Shown in pieces: positions 16,648 to 26,145 of a stretch of DNA of 58,401 bases (position 1 is the stretch's first letter; every line of letters begins with the position of its first letter). The notes under the pieces are model-generated. The model was not told where the DNA came from. It saw only the letters and a list, made by a program, of their open reading frames with translations, and made no database searches. This DNA comes from Veillonella sp. R32 (GTDB lineage Bacteria; Bacillota; Negativicutes; Veillonellales; Veillonellaceae), in contig NZ_NMZQ01000008.1 of assembly GCF_010093125.1 (NCBI RefSeq), positions 1-58,401 of the forward strand, given 5' to 3'. The position numbers and the translations under genes are program-made.

Positions 16648-17238
16648 ATGAAGCGAAATATAATATTAATTGGCACTATGGGGAGCGGCAAGAGTCACTT
16701 AGGGCGCAATCTAGCAGAAGCAAAGGGTTGGCAATTTGTAGACACGGATCGATTATTAGAACGTCGTTATAATTTACCTATCGCCGATATTTATGAGAAA
16801 TTGGGCGAGAAAATGTTCCGCCATGCGGAGCGAGAAATACTGAAAAAAGTTTGTATGTACCATGAGTCTGTCATTTCGGTAGGTGGTAATTTTCCCTTAG
16901 ATGTACGGACTGTGCGTTACTTACAGCGTTATGCGTATATTATCGGTATTCGAGCGGCTGAGTATCGCATTGTAAAGCGGGTAAATCGACGTATTGGTAA
17001 ACGGCCTACTATGGATTATTCAGATGTAGCTGGGTTTGTAGAAACCATGATGCAACGGTGGAAACCAGTGTATAAGAAGTGTGATTGTGTAATTGATACG
17101 ACCTATGGTCGTACAGAAAATTTAATTGAAATTATTCATGGCATATTGGCACGGGATGGCGTAACCTTTAAGAAGCGTCGCCCTTATACGGGGGTAAAGC
17201 AACATGAAAAAAATAGCAATACTGACGAGCGGCGGTGA
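16648..17238 (+). CDS. Shikimate kinase-like protein
   Basis: 196 residues from ATG 16648, where homology begins (MKRNIILIG); a TTG at 16561 with GGGAG would add 29 unlikely residues. P-loop GTMGSGKS, then FVDTDRLLE (shikimate-binding Asp), GEKMFRHAE and lid GKRPTM. It phosphorylates shikimate at O3 if active. The usual GGG of the substrate site is GGN here (SVGGNF), so specificity could differ. The 3' end overlaps pfkA by 35 bases, indicating co-transcription. No other aro genes are near. Confidence 0.75.
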   Translation: MKRNIILIGTMGSGKSHLGRNLAEAKGWQFVDTDRLLERRYNLPIADIYEKLGEKMFRHAEREILKKVCMYHESVISVGGNFPLDVRTVRYLQRYAYIIGIRAAEYRIVKRVNRRIGKRPTMDYSDVAGFVETMMQRWKPVYKKCDCVIDTTYGRTENLIEIIHGILARDGVTFKKRRPYTGVKQHEKNSNTDERR

Positions 17239-18163
17239 TGCGCCAGGCATGAATGCAGCTGTTCGTGCCTTAGTACGTAAGGGTATTTATGAAGGCTTTG
17301 AAGTATATGGCATTCATCGGGGCTATGAAGGTCTTTTAAAAGGAGATTTTCAATTATTAGACCGACGTGATGTAGGGGGCATTGTCAATAAAGGGGGCAC
17401 TCTATTAAAAACAGCTCGTTGTATAGAGTTTGCAGAATTACCACAGCAAGTGAAGGCTGCACGCATATTGCGTGAGCAAGGGATTGAAGCCTTAGTTGTG
17501 ATTGGCGGTGACGGCTCTATGGCTGGTGCTATGGCTCTTTCTAAACAAGGGATTCCAACGCTTACGATTCCAGGCACTATCGATAATGATATGTGTGGTA
17601 CGGAATATACCATTGGTTTTGATACGGCCCTTAATACGGTAGTTGATGCAGTGAGCAAGATTCGTGACACCACTACGGCTCATGATCGGGTAGCTATTGT
17701 GGAAGTTATGGGACGTCATGCTGGGCATTTGGCAGTACGTGCTGGTCTCGCTTGCGGAGCTGAAATGGTACTTATTCCTGAAAAGCCTATGAGCTTAGAA
17801 AACGTATGTAAGCATTTACGTGAATCGTATGCAGCCGGCAAGACTAATAGTATTATTATGGTAGCGGAAGGGGCGTATCATAGCTTCGAAGTATATTCGT
17901 ATATTAATAAGACTATGCAGATTTCACCGAGCGTTACTGTGTTAGGCTATTTACAACGAGGCGGAGCGCCGTCAGCTCGTGATGCGAGTATGGCAGCTCT
18001 TATGAGTGAACGAGCTATTGATGCATTAAAAGGGGGCACCTATAACTGCTTAATTGGTTTTGCTGGCGCTTCGATTGAGGCTATTCCTTATGAAGAGGCT
18101 TTGCAGCGTCGCTATCCTATTAGTGAGGAAGAGTATGAATTGATTTCTGTTCTCGCTCGGTAA
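17204..18163 (+). CDS. pfkA: ATP-dependent 6-phosphofructokinase
   Basis: 319 residues, the normal bacterial length. TSGGDAPGMNA near 8 (ATP site), IGGDGSM near 100, catalytic PGTIDND near 124-130, MGRHAGHLA near 170 and LGYLQRGG near 246. The glycine in GGDGS favours ATP rather than pyrophosphate use. Commits fructose 6-phosphate to glycolysis. Start codon lies inside the shikimate kinase-like gene. Confidence 0.95.
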   Translation: MKKIAILTSGGDAPGMNAAVRALVRKGIYEGFEVYGIHRGYEGLLKGDFQLLDRRDVGGIVNKGGTLLKTARCIEFAELPQQVKAARILREQGIEALVVIGGDGSMAGAMALSKQGIPTLTIPGTIDNDMCGTEYTIGFDTALNTVVDAVSKIRDTTTAHDRVAIVEVMGRHAGHLAVRAGLACGAEMVLIPEKPMSLENVCKHLRESYAAGKTNSIIMVAEGAYHSFEVYSYINKTMQISPSVTVLGYLQRGGAPSARDASMAALMSERAIDALKGGTYNCLIGFAGASIEAIPYEEALQRRYPISEEEYELISVLAR

Positions 18164-18294
18164 TATTCATGAAGACCTCACAGACGAAATCTATAATTGG
18201 TGCATAGATATATATAGAAGTAGGGCCTTCTTCACAATAGTTTGAGGAGGGCTTTACTTAACTCAGATGGCGTATATAGTCAGTATACACTTGA

Positions 18295-18322
18295 TTGTAA
18301 CGTTGAGTGCGTAAGCTATACA
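18295..18322 (+). promoter_or_regulatory. Putative promoter of the macAB-type operon
   Basis: TTGTAA, 16-bp spacer, TATACA. Located 56 bases before macA start. Confidence 0.45.
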
Positions 18323-18377
18323 TTGTCAATTAAGAAATTGAGAATCCATTGTTAGTAACAGTAAAGGAGTTTATGAG

Positions 18378-19454
18378 ATGTGGCGAACACGTAAGTTTTG
18401 GGGGATCCTCATTGCGGTGATTGTAATAGTATTAGGCGGGTTTTATTGGTATAAATCAAAAGATAGCAGTGAAACGACGTCCTACACCACGGGGACCGTA
18501 GAGCGAGGTAATATCGCTTCGGTTATTACCTCTACAGGGACGATTAATCCAAAGAATTATGTAGATATTTCTACTAACGTAGCAGGTACGTTAGAGAGTG
18601 TATTAGTACAAGAAAATGCTCATGTAACGCAAGGTCAAGTGATTGCCACTATTGATGCACGGCAACTACAAGCTACGGCTGATGATGCTAAAGCGACTTT
18701 AGAAAATACAGCTGCTGATTTAGAGCGTTATAGAACCTTGGTAGCACAAGGGGCAATTCCGCAACAGACCTATGACACAGCGTTGATGAATTACCAAAAA
18801 GCACAGGCTGCTTATGATCGAGCCGTTGCGAATTTAGATGATACGACTATTACATCGCCGATGGATGGTACTGTTATTGGCACACCATTAAAAGCGGGTC
18901 AAACAATTAGTACCGGTATTTCTACGCAGATGATTATTGCCACTGTAGCTGATTTAAGTAATCTTGAAATTTACCTTACTGTTGATGAAACAGATATTGG
19001 TAGCGTTAAAAAAGGAGCGCGTGTTGACTTTACTGTTGATGCGCATCCTGGTAAAACCTTTACGGGCTATGTAAGTGATATTGCTTTAGGCACAAAAGGT
19101 AACATGGGGACTACGTCCAGTAGTGTAGTGTACTACACTGTAAAGGTTGCCATTTCTGAAGCAGATGCTAGCAATTTCTTCCCTACTATGACAGCACGTG
19201 CTACGATTTATGGGGATGAAAGAAGCAATGTATTAGTGGTACCATTGGCAGCTGTTCGCACCGACAAAGTGGGCGAATATGTATATGTAATTCGCAATGG
19301 CAAACCAGAACGTACTAGCGTAACTACTGGCATTACCGGTGAAACGACGATTGAAATTACTAAAGGCCTCAACGAAGGCGATGAAATTGTAGTCAGTGGT
19401 GATGTAGGTTCCTCTTCGACTAAAAAGACCAACACTGGTGGTCCTATGTTCTAG
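18378..19454 (+). CDS. MacA-type periplasmic adaptor (membrane fusion protein)
   Basis: 358 residues: N-terminal membrane anchor (7-24), biotinyl-lipoyl-like halves flanking a helical hairpin (about 90-150, with QLQATADDAKATLEN and QKAQAAYDRAVANLDD), beta-barrel, and a Gly/Ser/Lys-rich tail. Such adaptors link a MacB-type ABC transporter to an outer-membrane TolC channel, implying a diderm cell. The ABC subunits follow immediately. No TolC gene in the window. Substrate unknown (macrolide, peptide or lipid in characterised cases). Confidence 0.87.
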   Translation: MWRTRKFWGILIAVIVIVLGGFYWYKSKDSSETTSYTTGTVERGNIASVITSTGTINPKNYVDISTNVAGTLESVLVQENAHVTQGQVIATIDARQLQATADDAKATLENTAADLERYRTLVAQGAIPQQTYDTALMNYQKAQAAYDRAVANLDDTTITSPMDGTVIGTPLKAGQTISTGISTQMIIATVADLSNLEIYLTVDETDIGSVKKGARVDFTVDAHPGKTFTGYVSDIALGTKGNMGTTSSSVVYYTVKVAISEADASNFFPTMTARATIYGDERSNVLVVPLAAVRTDKVGEYVYVIRNGKPERTSVTTGITGETTIEITKGLNEGDEIVVSGDVGSSSTKKTNTGGPMF

Positions 19455-19465
19455 GAGGGATGCAG

Positions 19466-20197
19466 ATGAGAGAAGCAGTAATTTCACTAGAAGGTATTAC
19501 TAAGACCTATGTAAATGGCAAATTGGTCGTACCCGTTTTACATGGTATTGACCTCAATATTTACGAAGGCGAATTTACGTCCATTATGGGGCCATCTGGG
19601 TCAGGTAAATCTACCTTTATGAACATTTTGGGTTGTTTAGATAGACCAACTTCTGGTTCCTATAAGCTGGATGGTGAGGAAGTGGCTACGTTGAGTGATG
19701 ATGAATTAGCGTTCGTTCGTAATAAACGGATTGGCTTCGTTTTTCAAAGTTTCAACTTATTACCCAAATTAACAGCTCAAGAAAATGTAGCGCTCCCTAT
19801 GGTTTATGCCGGCATTGCTAAAAAGGAACGAAGCGAGCGAGCCGCACAATTATTAGACTCCTTAGGATTAGGTGAACGCCTTGATCATTTGCCGGCTGAA
19901 TTATCTGGTGGGCAGCGACAACGCGTAGCCATTGCTCGTGCGTTGGCGAATGATCCGTCCATTATTATGGCTGATGAACCAACGGGTAACTTAGACTCCA
20001 AGTCTAGTATTGATGTAATGGATATTTTTACGAATCTCTATAAAGAAGGTCGTACCATTATCCTAGTTACGCATGAACCAGATATTGCCACCTATGCGAG
20101 CCGTAATATTGTGCTACGAGATGGTAATATTGTAGAAGATAAAGTCAACCCTAATATGGCCGGGTTAACGCGCAAAGGAGGTGCTGCCCATGTATAA
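19466..20197 (+). CDS. MacB/LolD-type ABC transporter ATPase
   Basis: 243 residues. Walker [10 protein letters not shown] near 42, Q-loop [12 protein letters not shown], signature [15 protein letters not shown] near 145, Walker [12 protein letters not shown] near 168, switch His in VTHEPD. Start placed at ATG 19466, seven bases after AGGAGG; an ATG at 19460 is only one base from that site. Energises the adjacent permease. Confidence 0.9.
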   Translation: MREAVISLEGITKTYVNGKLVVPVLHGIDLNIYEGEFTSIMGPSGSGKSTFMNILGCLDRPTSGSYKLDGEEVATLSDDELAFVRNKRIGFVFQSFNLLPKLTAQENVALPMVYAGIAKKERSERAAQLLDSLGLGERLDHLPAELSGGQRQRVAIARALANDPSIIMADEPTGNLDSKSSIDVMDIFTNLYKEGRTIILVTHEPDIATYASRNIVLRDGNIVEDKVNPNMAGLTRKGGAAHV

Positions 20198-21404
20198 AGA
20201 AGGCTTTCTTATGGCGTGGGCCTCACTCATTGCTAATAAAATGCGTTCCTTGTTAACAATGTTAGGGATTATTATTGGTGTAGCGGCCGTTATTGCTTTA
20301 GTATCGATTGGCTATGGCGTGCGCAGTCAGATTCAAGATTCTATTTCTAGCTTAGGTAGTAATTTGCTCATGGTATATCCAGGGGCACCACGTACGCCAG
20401 GGGTTCGACCAACGGCGGATTCGCAAAAGACGATTAAGTTAGAAGACTATACGACCTTATCTCATTTAGAGGATATTGATATGGCTTCGCCTGTGTCGGC
20501 TGGCTCTTCGTATATTGTTATTTATACGAATAAGAACTGGACTACTTCGGTGACCGGGGTTAACTCAGATTTCCAATATATTAATAACTGGACCGTTAAA
20601 TCGGGTCGTTTTATAACGGCTTCGCAAGTAGAGCGCCGCGAAAGGGTGGCGGTTATTGGTAGTACAGTAGCGACCAACTTATTTGGTAGTGAAGATCCAG
20701 TAGGGAAAGATATTCGTATTAAAAACAATCCGTATAAAGTTATTGGTGTTTTAGAAGCGAAAGGGTCTGGTAGCTTTGGCAATGACCAAGATGACGTGGT
20801 CTACATCCCGTATACGACGGGGATGGAACGCTTACAAGGGGTCGATTACTTACGCATGATTTATATCAAAGCAAAAGATGGTGTTGATTTAGATCGATTG
20901 CAGTCGGATGTGGAAAATATTTTGCGAGTGCGACACAACATTAAAAATCCTGATTTAGATGATTTCAACGTACGTAATATGGCGACCATTATGGAAACAG
21001 TAGAACAGACAACGGCAACCATGACCTTGTTCTTAGGTTCAGTGGCGGCTATTTCATTGCTCGTAGGTGGTATCGGCATTATGAACATTATGCTCGTATC
21101 TGTTACTGAACGTACCCGTGAAATTGGGGTTCGTAAAGCCTTAGGGGCGACCTATCGAGTGATTGTTATGCAGTTCCTTATTGAAGCGGTGGTTATTAGC
21201 CTAGTTGGTGGGGCCATTGGCATCATTGTAGGGATTGGCTCCTCTAAATTGATTAGTGCCTTAACGGGCATGAACACCGTTATCTCTATGGGGCCCATTC
21301 TATTGTCCTTTGGTTTCTCCATGGCCATTGGTCTTGTCTTTGGTTTATATCCAGCCCGTAAAGCGGCTAAATTAAATCCAATTGACGCCTTACATTATGA
21401 ATAG
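20190..21404 (+). CDS. MacB-type ABC permease
   Basis: 404 residues: transmembrane helix near 18-42, a large periplasmic MacB core domain, and three C-terminal helices of the FtsX domain (about 278-400, with LLVGGIGIMNIMLVSVTERT and REIGVRKALGA). ATG 20190 is seven bases after AAAGGAGGT and overlaps the ATPase gene by 8 bases, so the subunits are translationally coupled. It is a mechanotransmission exporter rather than a classical transporter by family. Confidence 0.9.
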   Translation: MYKEGFLMAWASLIANKMRSLLTMLGIIIGVAAVIALVSIGYGVRSQIQDSISSLGSNLLMVYPGAPRTPGVRPTADSQKTIKLEDYTTLSHLEDIDMASPVSAGSSYIVIYTNKNWTTSVTGVNSDFQYINNWTVKSGRFITASQVERRERVAVIGSTVATNLFGSEDPVGKDIRIKNNPYKVIGVLEAKGSGSFGNDQDDVVYIPYTTGMERLQGVDYLRMIYIKAKDGVDLDRLQSDVENILRVRHNIKNPDLDDFNVRNMATIMETVEQTTATMTLFLGSVAAISLLVGGIGIMNIMLVSVTERTREIGVRKALGATYRVIVMQFLIEAVVISLVGGAIGIIVGIGSSKLISALTGMNTVISMGPILLSFGFSMAIGLVFGLYPARKAAKLNPIDALHYE

Positions 21405-21430
21405 GTATAATGATTATATAGCTTTAGATT

Positions 21431-21456
21431 CATTGTTTAGTACATACTAAACAATG
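21431..21456. promoter_or_regulatory. Perfect 12-bp-arm dyad after the macB-type gene
   Basis: CATTGTTTAGTA / TACTAAACAATG with 2-base centre. No T run follows, so either a weak terminator hairpin or a binding site. Confidence 0.45.
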
Positions 21457-21476
21457 GCTAGTTAGATGTAATCACA

Positions 21477-21513
21477 TAAGCGTAGTTACAATTCGTGGCT
21501 ACGCTTATTTTAT
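21477..21513 (+). terminator. Probable terminator of the macAB-type operon
   Basis: AAGCGTAG / CTACGCTT arms with a loop of about 13 bases, followed by ATTTTAT. Its 3' half is the first unit of the tandem repeat that follows. Confidence 0.55.
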
Positions 21514-21601
21514 GATATAGCTACGCTTATTTGATGAGTAGCTATGCTTATTTTATGATATAGTTACGTTTATTTGATGAGATTGTTATATTTATTTTAG
21601 G
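21498..21601. repeat. About 21-bp tandem repeat derived from a terminator half
   Basis: Five decaying units begin at 21498, 21518, 21539, 21561 and 21582. Units alternate between endings TTTTATGATA and TTTGATGAG, giving a 42-bp higher-order period. It ends just before the thioesterase ribosome binding site. Confidence 0.75.
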
Positions 21602-21613
21602 AAAGGACAGGTT

Positions 21614-22066
21614 ATGAGTAAGCAAAAAGAAATGCGTACCTTAGTTGATTTTTTTGATCATATGTGTCATGAGCATACCTTTGATTGGTCACAATATGTG
21701 CGTGTTACCGGTGGTGATCCAGGGCATTTGGAAATGACCTTTTTAAGCGATGCGGTGAAACATGGTAATTTTATTGGCAATATTCATGGCGGTGTATATA
21801 TGAGCTTTGCTGATACGGTTATGGGGGTATCTTGTTTCACCTTAGGGAAACGAGTGGTCACCTTAGAAATGAAGGGTAACTTTGTAAAAGCTGTAAAAGC
21901 AGGGCAGCGTTTGCGGGCTGTTGCTAATGTAGAACATAATGGCAATCATACAATGGTGACGACTGGTCGCATTTATAATGATATGGGCGAATTAGTGTAC
22001 ATGAGCTCAGGGACTTTCTATGTTATAGATGGTTTTGAACTGCCTCAATTACCTTGGCGTCTGTAG
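21614..22066 (+). CDS. PaaI-type hotdog thioesterase
   Basis: 150 residues. Hotdog core with GNIHGGVYMSFADTVMG near 54-70, the HGG and catalytic acid region of PaaI/YbgC-like acyl-CoA thioesterases, then LEMKGNFVKAVKAGQ. Substrate unknown; small aryl- or acyl-CoA is usual. ATG with GAAAGGACAGG upstream. The C-terminus FELPQLPWRL is repeated in frame after the stop codon (see repeat at 22038-22117), which suggests the gene once ended 17 codons later or is read through. Confidence 0.82.
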   Translation: MSKQKEMRTLVDFFDHMCHEHTFDWSQYVRVTGGDPGHLEMTFLSDAVKHGNFIGNIHGGVYMSFADTVMGVSCFTLGKRVVTLEMKGNFVKAVKAGQRLRAVANVEHNGNHTMVTTGRIYNDMGELVYMSSGTFYVIDGFELPQLPWRL

Positions 22067-22117
22067 ATTGCTAGCCATAAATCCTTAGAACTCTCGCAAT
22101 TACCTTGGCGCTTGTAG
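22038..22117 (+). repeat. In-frame duplication of the thioesterase C-terminus
   Basis: A 29-base unit at 22038-22066, including the TAG stop, recurs at 22089-22117 with period 51, exactly 17 codons. Both copies read QLPWRL then TAG; the last codon differences are mostly synonymous. Confidence 0.85.
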
Positions 22118-22136
22118 GATGTTAATCATAATTCCT

Positions 22137-22165
22137 TTGACAGGAACCTTAAGTCTTGGTATACT
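22137..22165 (+). promoter_or_regulatory. Consensus promoter of the pheST T-box leader
   Basis: TTGACA, 17-bp spacer, TATACT. The best sigma-70-type promoter in the window; places the start point just before the T-box. Confidence 0.85.
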
Positions 22166-22174
22166 TAACGGTAG

Positions 22175-22405
22175 ATTAATTAAGACAATATGGCGATGAC
22201 AAAATTGGCGCCACAAGGGTATTTTTCAGAGAGTGAAGGTATGGTGGGAACTTCATAAATAGCTTGTGGAGAGCATTTCCTTTTGGAGCCATGGATTGAA
22301 CTAAGAGTAGATTCATCGTGTGACCGCGTTAAGGTCTTAGAGTACTAATTAGGGTGGTACCGCGAATTTATACCTTCGCCCCTTGCAGGGGTGGAGGTTT
22401 TTTTA
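22175..22405 (+). promoter_or_regulatory. T-box riboswitch (Phe) upstream of pheST
   Basis: Stem I carries CAGAGAG (AG bulge region) and an apical GGTGGGA. The likely specifier codon TTC lies at 22277-22279 in the context GCATTTCCTTTTGGAGC. The conserved T-box AGGGTGGTACCGCG is at 22351-22364. The terminator hairpin (CCTTCGCCCC / GGGGTGGAGG, 22373-22398) ends in a T run. Uncharged tRNA-Phe should favour the antiterminator and pheS-pheT expression. The 5' edge is approximate. Confidence 0.93.
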
Positions 22406-22425
22406 TTAGCAGGAGGTCGTAACAA

Positions 22426-23448
22426 ATGGAAGAATTGTTAAAAGCCTTAAAAGCGGAAGCAGAAGCGCGCATAAAAAGTGCTGATGCATTAAACGTTTTA
22501 CAAGAGGCACGCGTTAAGTATTTAGGTAAAAAAGGGGAAGTGACGGCATTATTAAAAGGCCTTGGTAAATTATCTCCAGAAGAACGTCCTCGCATGGGGG
22601 CTCTTGTGAATACCGTTCGTGAAGAATTAGAAGGCATGATTAGTGATGTGCAAGCTAATTTAGAAGCGAAAGTAATGGAAGCAAAATTAAAAGCTGAAAA
22701 AGTAGATATTACCTTACCTGGTCGTGTAACGCGCAAAGGGCATGTTCATCCATTAACGGCTGTTAACGACCAAATTGAACAATTCTTTATGAAAATGGGT
22801 TACACCGTTGCTGAAGGACCGGAAATTGAAAGTGATCATTTTAACTTTGAATGCTTAAACTTACCAGCCGATCATCCAGCTCGTGATATGCAGGATTCTT
22901 TCTATATTACGAATTCCGTTTTATTGCGTACCCATACATCGCCTGTGCAGGCGCGTACCTTGCAGAGCCAAGAACCTAATAGCCCTGTGCGGATGATTGC
23001 ACCTGGTAAAGTATATCGTTGGGACTATGATGCGACTCATTCCCCAGTATTCCATCAAGTAGAAGGCTTAGTTGTTGACAAAGGAATTACCTTTGCTGAT
23101 TTAAAAGGAACCTTAGAAATCTTCTTGCATCACATGTTTGGTGAAGAAACGAAAGTGCGTTTCCGTACGAGCTTCTTCCCATTTACGGAACCAAGTGCGG
23201 AAGTAGATATTTCGTGTTGCATGTGTGGTGGCGAAGGTTGCCGTGTATGCTCACACACCGGTTGGCTTGAAATTTTAGGCTGCGGTATGGTGCACCCACG
23301 CGTATTAGAGATGAATGGCTATGACCCTAATGAAGTGCAAGGCTTTGCTTTCGGTATGGGTGTGGAACGTATTGCTATGCTATTATACGGCATTGGTGAT
23401 TTACGTTTATTCTATGAAAATGATATGCGTTTCTTGAAGCAGTTCTAG
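22426..23448 (+). CDS. pheS: Phenylalanyl-tRNA synthetase alpha subunit
   Basis: 340 residues. N-terminal coiled coil, then the class II catalytic core: motif 2 around [21 protein letters not shown] near 188-209, substrate-site [12 protein letters not shown] near 250, CGGEGC region, and motif 3 [17 protein letters not shown] near 305-321. It aminoacylates tRNA-Phe as an alpha2-beta2 enzyme with the product of pheT 11 bases downstream. GCAGGAGG precedes the ATG. Confidence 0.97.
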   Translation: MEELLKALKAEAEARIKSADALNVLQEARVKYLGKKGEVTALLKGLGKLSPEERPRMGALVNTVREELEGMISDVQANLEAKVMEAKLKAEKVDITLPGRVTRKGHVHPLTAVNDQIEQFFMKMGYTVAEGPEIESDHFNFECLNLPADHPARDMQDSFYITNSVLLRTHTSPVQARTLQSQEPNSPVRMIAPGKVYRWDYDATHSPVFHQVEGLVVDKGITFADLKGTLEIFLHHMFGEETKVRFRTSFFPFTEPSAEVDISCCMCGGEGCRVCSHTGWLEILGCGMVHPRVLEMNGYDPNEVQGFAFGMGVERIAMLLYGIGDLRLFYENDMRFLKQF

Positions 23449-23459
23449 GAGGTAAGACA

Positions 23460-25904
23460 ATGAAAGCTAGTTTAACATGGATGAAGGACTATGTTCCTGT
23501 AGACACAACGAAACCGGCTCAGGAACTAGCCGATGTATTAACGCAAGCAGGGATTCCCGTAGAAGATGTTATCGACATGGACCCTGGTTTGAAAAAGATT
23601 TATACCGGTAAAATCGTAGAAATTACTAAACATCCTGATGCTGATAAATTACAAGTGTGCCAAGTGGCGTGCTTAGATGATAAAACAGGGGAAGAGATTA
23701 CGAAACAAATCGTGACGGCAGCGACCAATGTAGCGGTTGGTCAAGTAGTGCCAGTAGCGTATCATAAATCTCGCCTAGCTGACGGTACGGAAATTAAAAA
23801 AGGTAAATTGCGTGGCGAAGTATCGGAAGGCATGTTCTGCTCCGTAGCCGAATTAGGGGTGCCTAAAGATATGGTTATGCCAGGTGAAGCAGAGGGCATC
23901 TATATTTTGCCAGAAGGAACGCCTATTGGCATGGATATTCGCGATGCCTTAATGCTTAATGATACTGTCTATGAATTTGAATTGACGCCTAATCGGGCAG
24001 ACTGCTTCTCTATGGTAGGGCTTAGCCGTGAATTTGCCGTTCTTACTAACCAGCAAAATACAGAACCTACGGTAACTGTTACTGAAAATGGGAATGCTAT
24101 TGATGGTAGTGTAGATATTCAAATTGAAGATAGTGAGCTTTGTCAGCGTTTCATGGCGCGACTTGTAACGAATGTAAAAGTAGGCCCATCCCCATTGTGG
24201 TTGCAAAATCGGTTGCGCAATGGTGGTATTCGCCCTATTAATAATGTAGTGGACGTGACAAATTATGTCATGTTAGAACTTGGTCAGCCAATGCATGCTT
24301 ATGACTATGATAAAGTGGTAGGTCATCAATTGACCGCTCGCCCTGCTAAAGCGGGTGAAACAATTACGACCCTTGATGGGACGGACCGTGAATTAACGGA
24401 AGGTATGCTCGTTATTGCTGACGTTAATGGCCCTGTAGGGGTAGCTGGTGTTATGGGCGGTTTAGATAGTGAAGTTACGGAACAGACGACGTCTATCATT
24501 TTAGAAGCTGCTGTATTTAAAGGGGCTTCTATTCGTCGCACCGCTCGTGCGCTTGGCATGCGTAGCGAAGCATCTGGTCGTTTTGAACGTGGTATTAATG
24601 CCGAATACACCCCAGTTGCTTTAGATCGAGCCGCTCAATTACTTCAAGAATTGGCTAGCGATGTAGTCGTTGCTAAAGGCGTGGTGGATGTGTATCCTGT
24701 AAAGGCCACAACGGGTACAGTAGCCTTTACGGTAGAGGCTATCAATGCATATTTGGGAACTCAGATTGAAGCTAGTCGTATGAAAGAAATTTTAACGACC
24801 TTGTCCTTTACGTGGAGCGAAGCGAATGGGGTAGTGACGGTAGGCGTGCCATCTTGGCGCGGGGATGTTACCGTTATGCCTGATATTGCGGAAGAAGTAG
24901 CGCGTATTTATGGGTATGATAATATTCCAAATCGTACACCTTGGGCCAATCTTAACAGTGGTACTATGAGTGACAAGAAGTTGTTATTCAAAGCCATTCG
25001 CAATAGCTTGGTAGACCGTGGCCTTAGCGAAGTGATTACATTTAGCTTTATGCATCCAGATAGTTTGAAAAAATTATTGCTTCCTGAAACGGATAGTCGC
25101 TATCAAGCAGTGCCAATCATGAATCCTATTACGGAAGATTTCCCAGTTATGCGCACAACCTTAATTCCAAGTCTTTTGGATGTGGCAGCGCGTAATATTG
25201 CTCAGAAAAATCATGACCTTTGGATTTTTGAAAGTGGTGCGGTATATCAGCCAAAGAGCTTGCCGATTACAGAATTACCAACCGAAGGCTATCGTGTAAC
25301 AGGGCTTATGATGGGCAAAACGAATGAAGTGCAATGGGAAGAAGCACAACGAGACACTGATTTCTATGATGTAAAAGGCGTGTTAGAACGCATGTTAGCG
25401 GATAGTCGTTTTGAAGCGACCATTGAACGCTCTACGGAACCGTATTTACATCCAGGGGTAAGTGCTCAATATGTAGTTGATGGTACTGTCATTGCAACCT
25501 TTGGGGAATTACATCCACAAGTTATGAAAGCCTATGACTTGCCTGGTAAAGCCTATATCTTTGATATTGATGTAAGTGCAATCCTGACTATTCCACAAGG
25601 GCAATTGCAATATAAAGAAATCAGTAAATTCCCTGGTACCAGTCGTGACCTTGCGATTGTGGCACCAAAAGAAATCACCTCTCAAGATATTATTCGCCTC
25701 ATTTACCAACATGGTGGCGATCATTTGGAACGGGCCTTTATCTTTGATGTATATGAAGGGGAACATATTGAAGCGGGGCATCGCAGCTTAGCCTATAATT
25801 TATCCTTCCGCAGTAACGAAGGAACTTTAACTGATGAAGATATTCAACCTAATATTGATGAAATTATCGAAGCGTTGAATGAAATTGGCTGTAAATTACG
25901 GTAG
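23460..25904 (+). CDS. pheT: Phenylalanyl-tRNA synthetase beta subunit
   Basis: 814 residues, full length. N-terminal tRNA-binding (EMAP II-like) domain near 40-150, B3/B4 editing domain (NRADCFSMVGLSREFA region through the GRFERGIN motif near 378), B5 domain, catalytic-like core, and a C-terminal ferredoxin-fold anticodon-binding domain (KFPGTSRDLAIV near 722 onward). AGGAGGTAAGACA precedes the ATG. Same T-box-controlled operon as pheS. Confidence 0.97.
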   Translation: MKASLTWMKDYVPVDTTKPAQELADVLTQAGIPVEDVIDMDPGLKKIYTGKIVEITKHPDADKLQVCQVACLDDKTGEEITKQIVTAATNVAVGQVVPVAYHKSRLADGTEIKKGKLRGEVSEGMFCSVAELGVPKDMVMPGEAEGIYILPEGTPIGMDIRDALMLNDTVYEFELTPNRADCFSMVGLSREFAVLTNQQNTEPTVTVTENGNAIDGSVDIQIEDSELCQRFMARLVTNVKVGPSPLWLQNRLRNGGIRPINNVVDVTNYVMLELGQPMHAYDYDKVVGHQLTARPAKAGETITTLDGTDRELTEGMLVIADVNGPVGVAGVMGGLDSEVTEQTTSIILEAAVFKGASIRRTARALGMRSEASGRFERGINAEYTPVALDRAAQLLQELASDVVVAKGVVDVYPVKATTGTVAFTVEAINAYLGTQIEASRMKEILTTLSFTWSEANGVVTVGVPSWRGDVTVMPDIAEEVARIYGYDNIPNRTPWANLNSGTMSDKKLLFKAIRNSLVDRGLSEVITFSFMHPDSLKKLLLPETDSRYQAVPIMNPITEDFPVMRTTLIPSLLDVAARNIAQKNHDLWIFESGAVYQPKSLPITELPTEGYRVTGLMMGKTNEVQWEEAQRDTDFYDVKGVLERMLADSRFEATIERSTEPYLHPGVSAQYVVDGTVIATFGELHPQVMKAYDLPGKAYIFDIDVSAILTIPQGQLQYKEISKFPGTSRDLAIVAPKEITSQDIIRLIYQHGGDHLERAFIFDVYEGEHIEAGHRSLAYNLSFRSNEGTLTDEDIQPNIDEIIEALNEIGCKLR

Positions 25905-25936
25905 GCTAGCGTAGATTTATAGCTTGAAATGAAGGA

Positions 25937-25988
25937 TAAACCTAACGTAGAAACGTATTGTATGTACTTTTTACGTTAGGTTTATTTT
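25937..25988 (+). terminator. Terminator after pheT
   Basis: AAACCTAACGTA pairs with TACGTTAGGTTT across a loop of about 22 bases, followed by ATTTTATT. Confidence 0.7.
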
Positions 25989-26068
25989 ATTAATACATGT
26001 TGTCCTATAACTCAACCTTTGAAACGTTTTTGAAGCCTAGTAGTTGTATGGTAGACATAGGTAATTCG

Positions 26069-26123
26069 TGCTATAATATAGGAAGTAATAAGGATAAAGA
26101 GATATATTCTTTGTCCTTTTTTT
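26069..26123 (+). promoter_or_regulatory. Extended -10 promoter running into an intrinsic terminator
   Basis: TGCTATAAT (26069-26077) is followed within about 13 bases by a strong hairpin (AAGGATAAAGA / TTCTTTGTCCTT, 26090-26118) and T run to 26123. A transcript from here would be only about 40 nt unless the terminator is relieved. Confidence 0.45.
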
Positions 26124-26145
26124 GTGTTATTGAAATCTTTGAATG

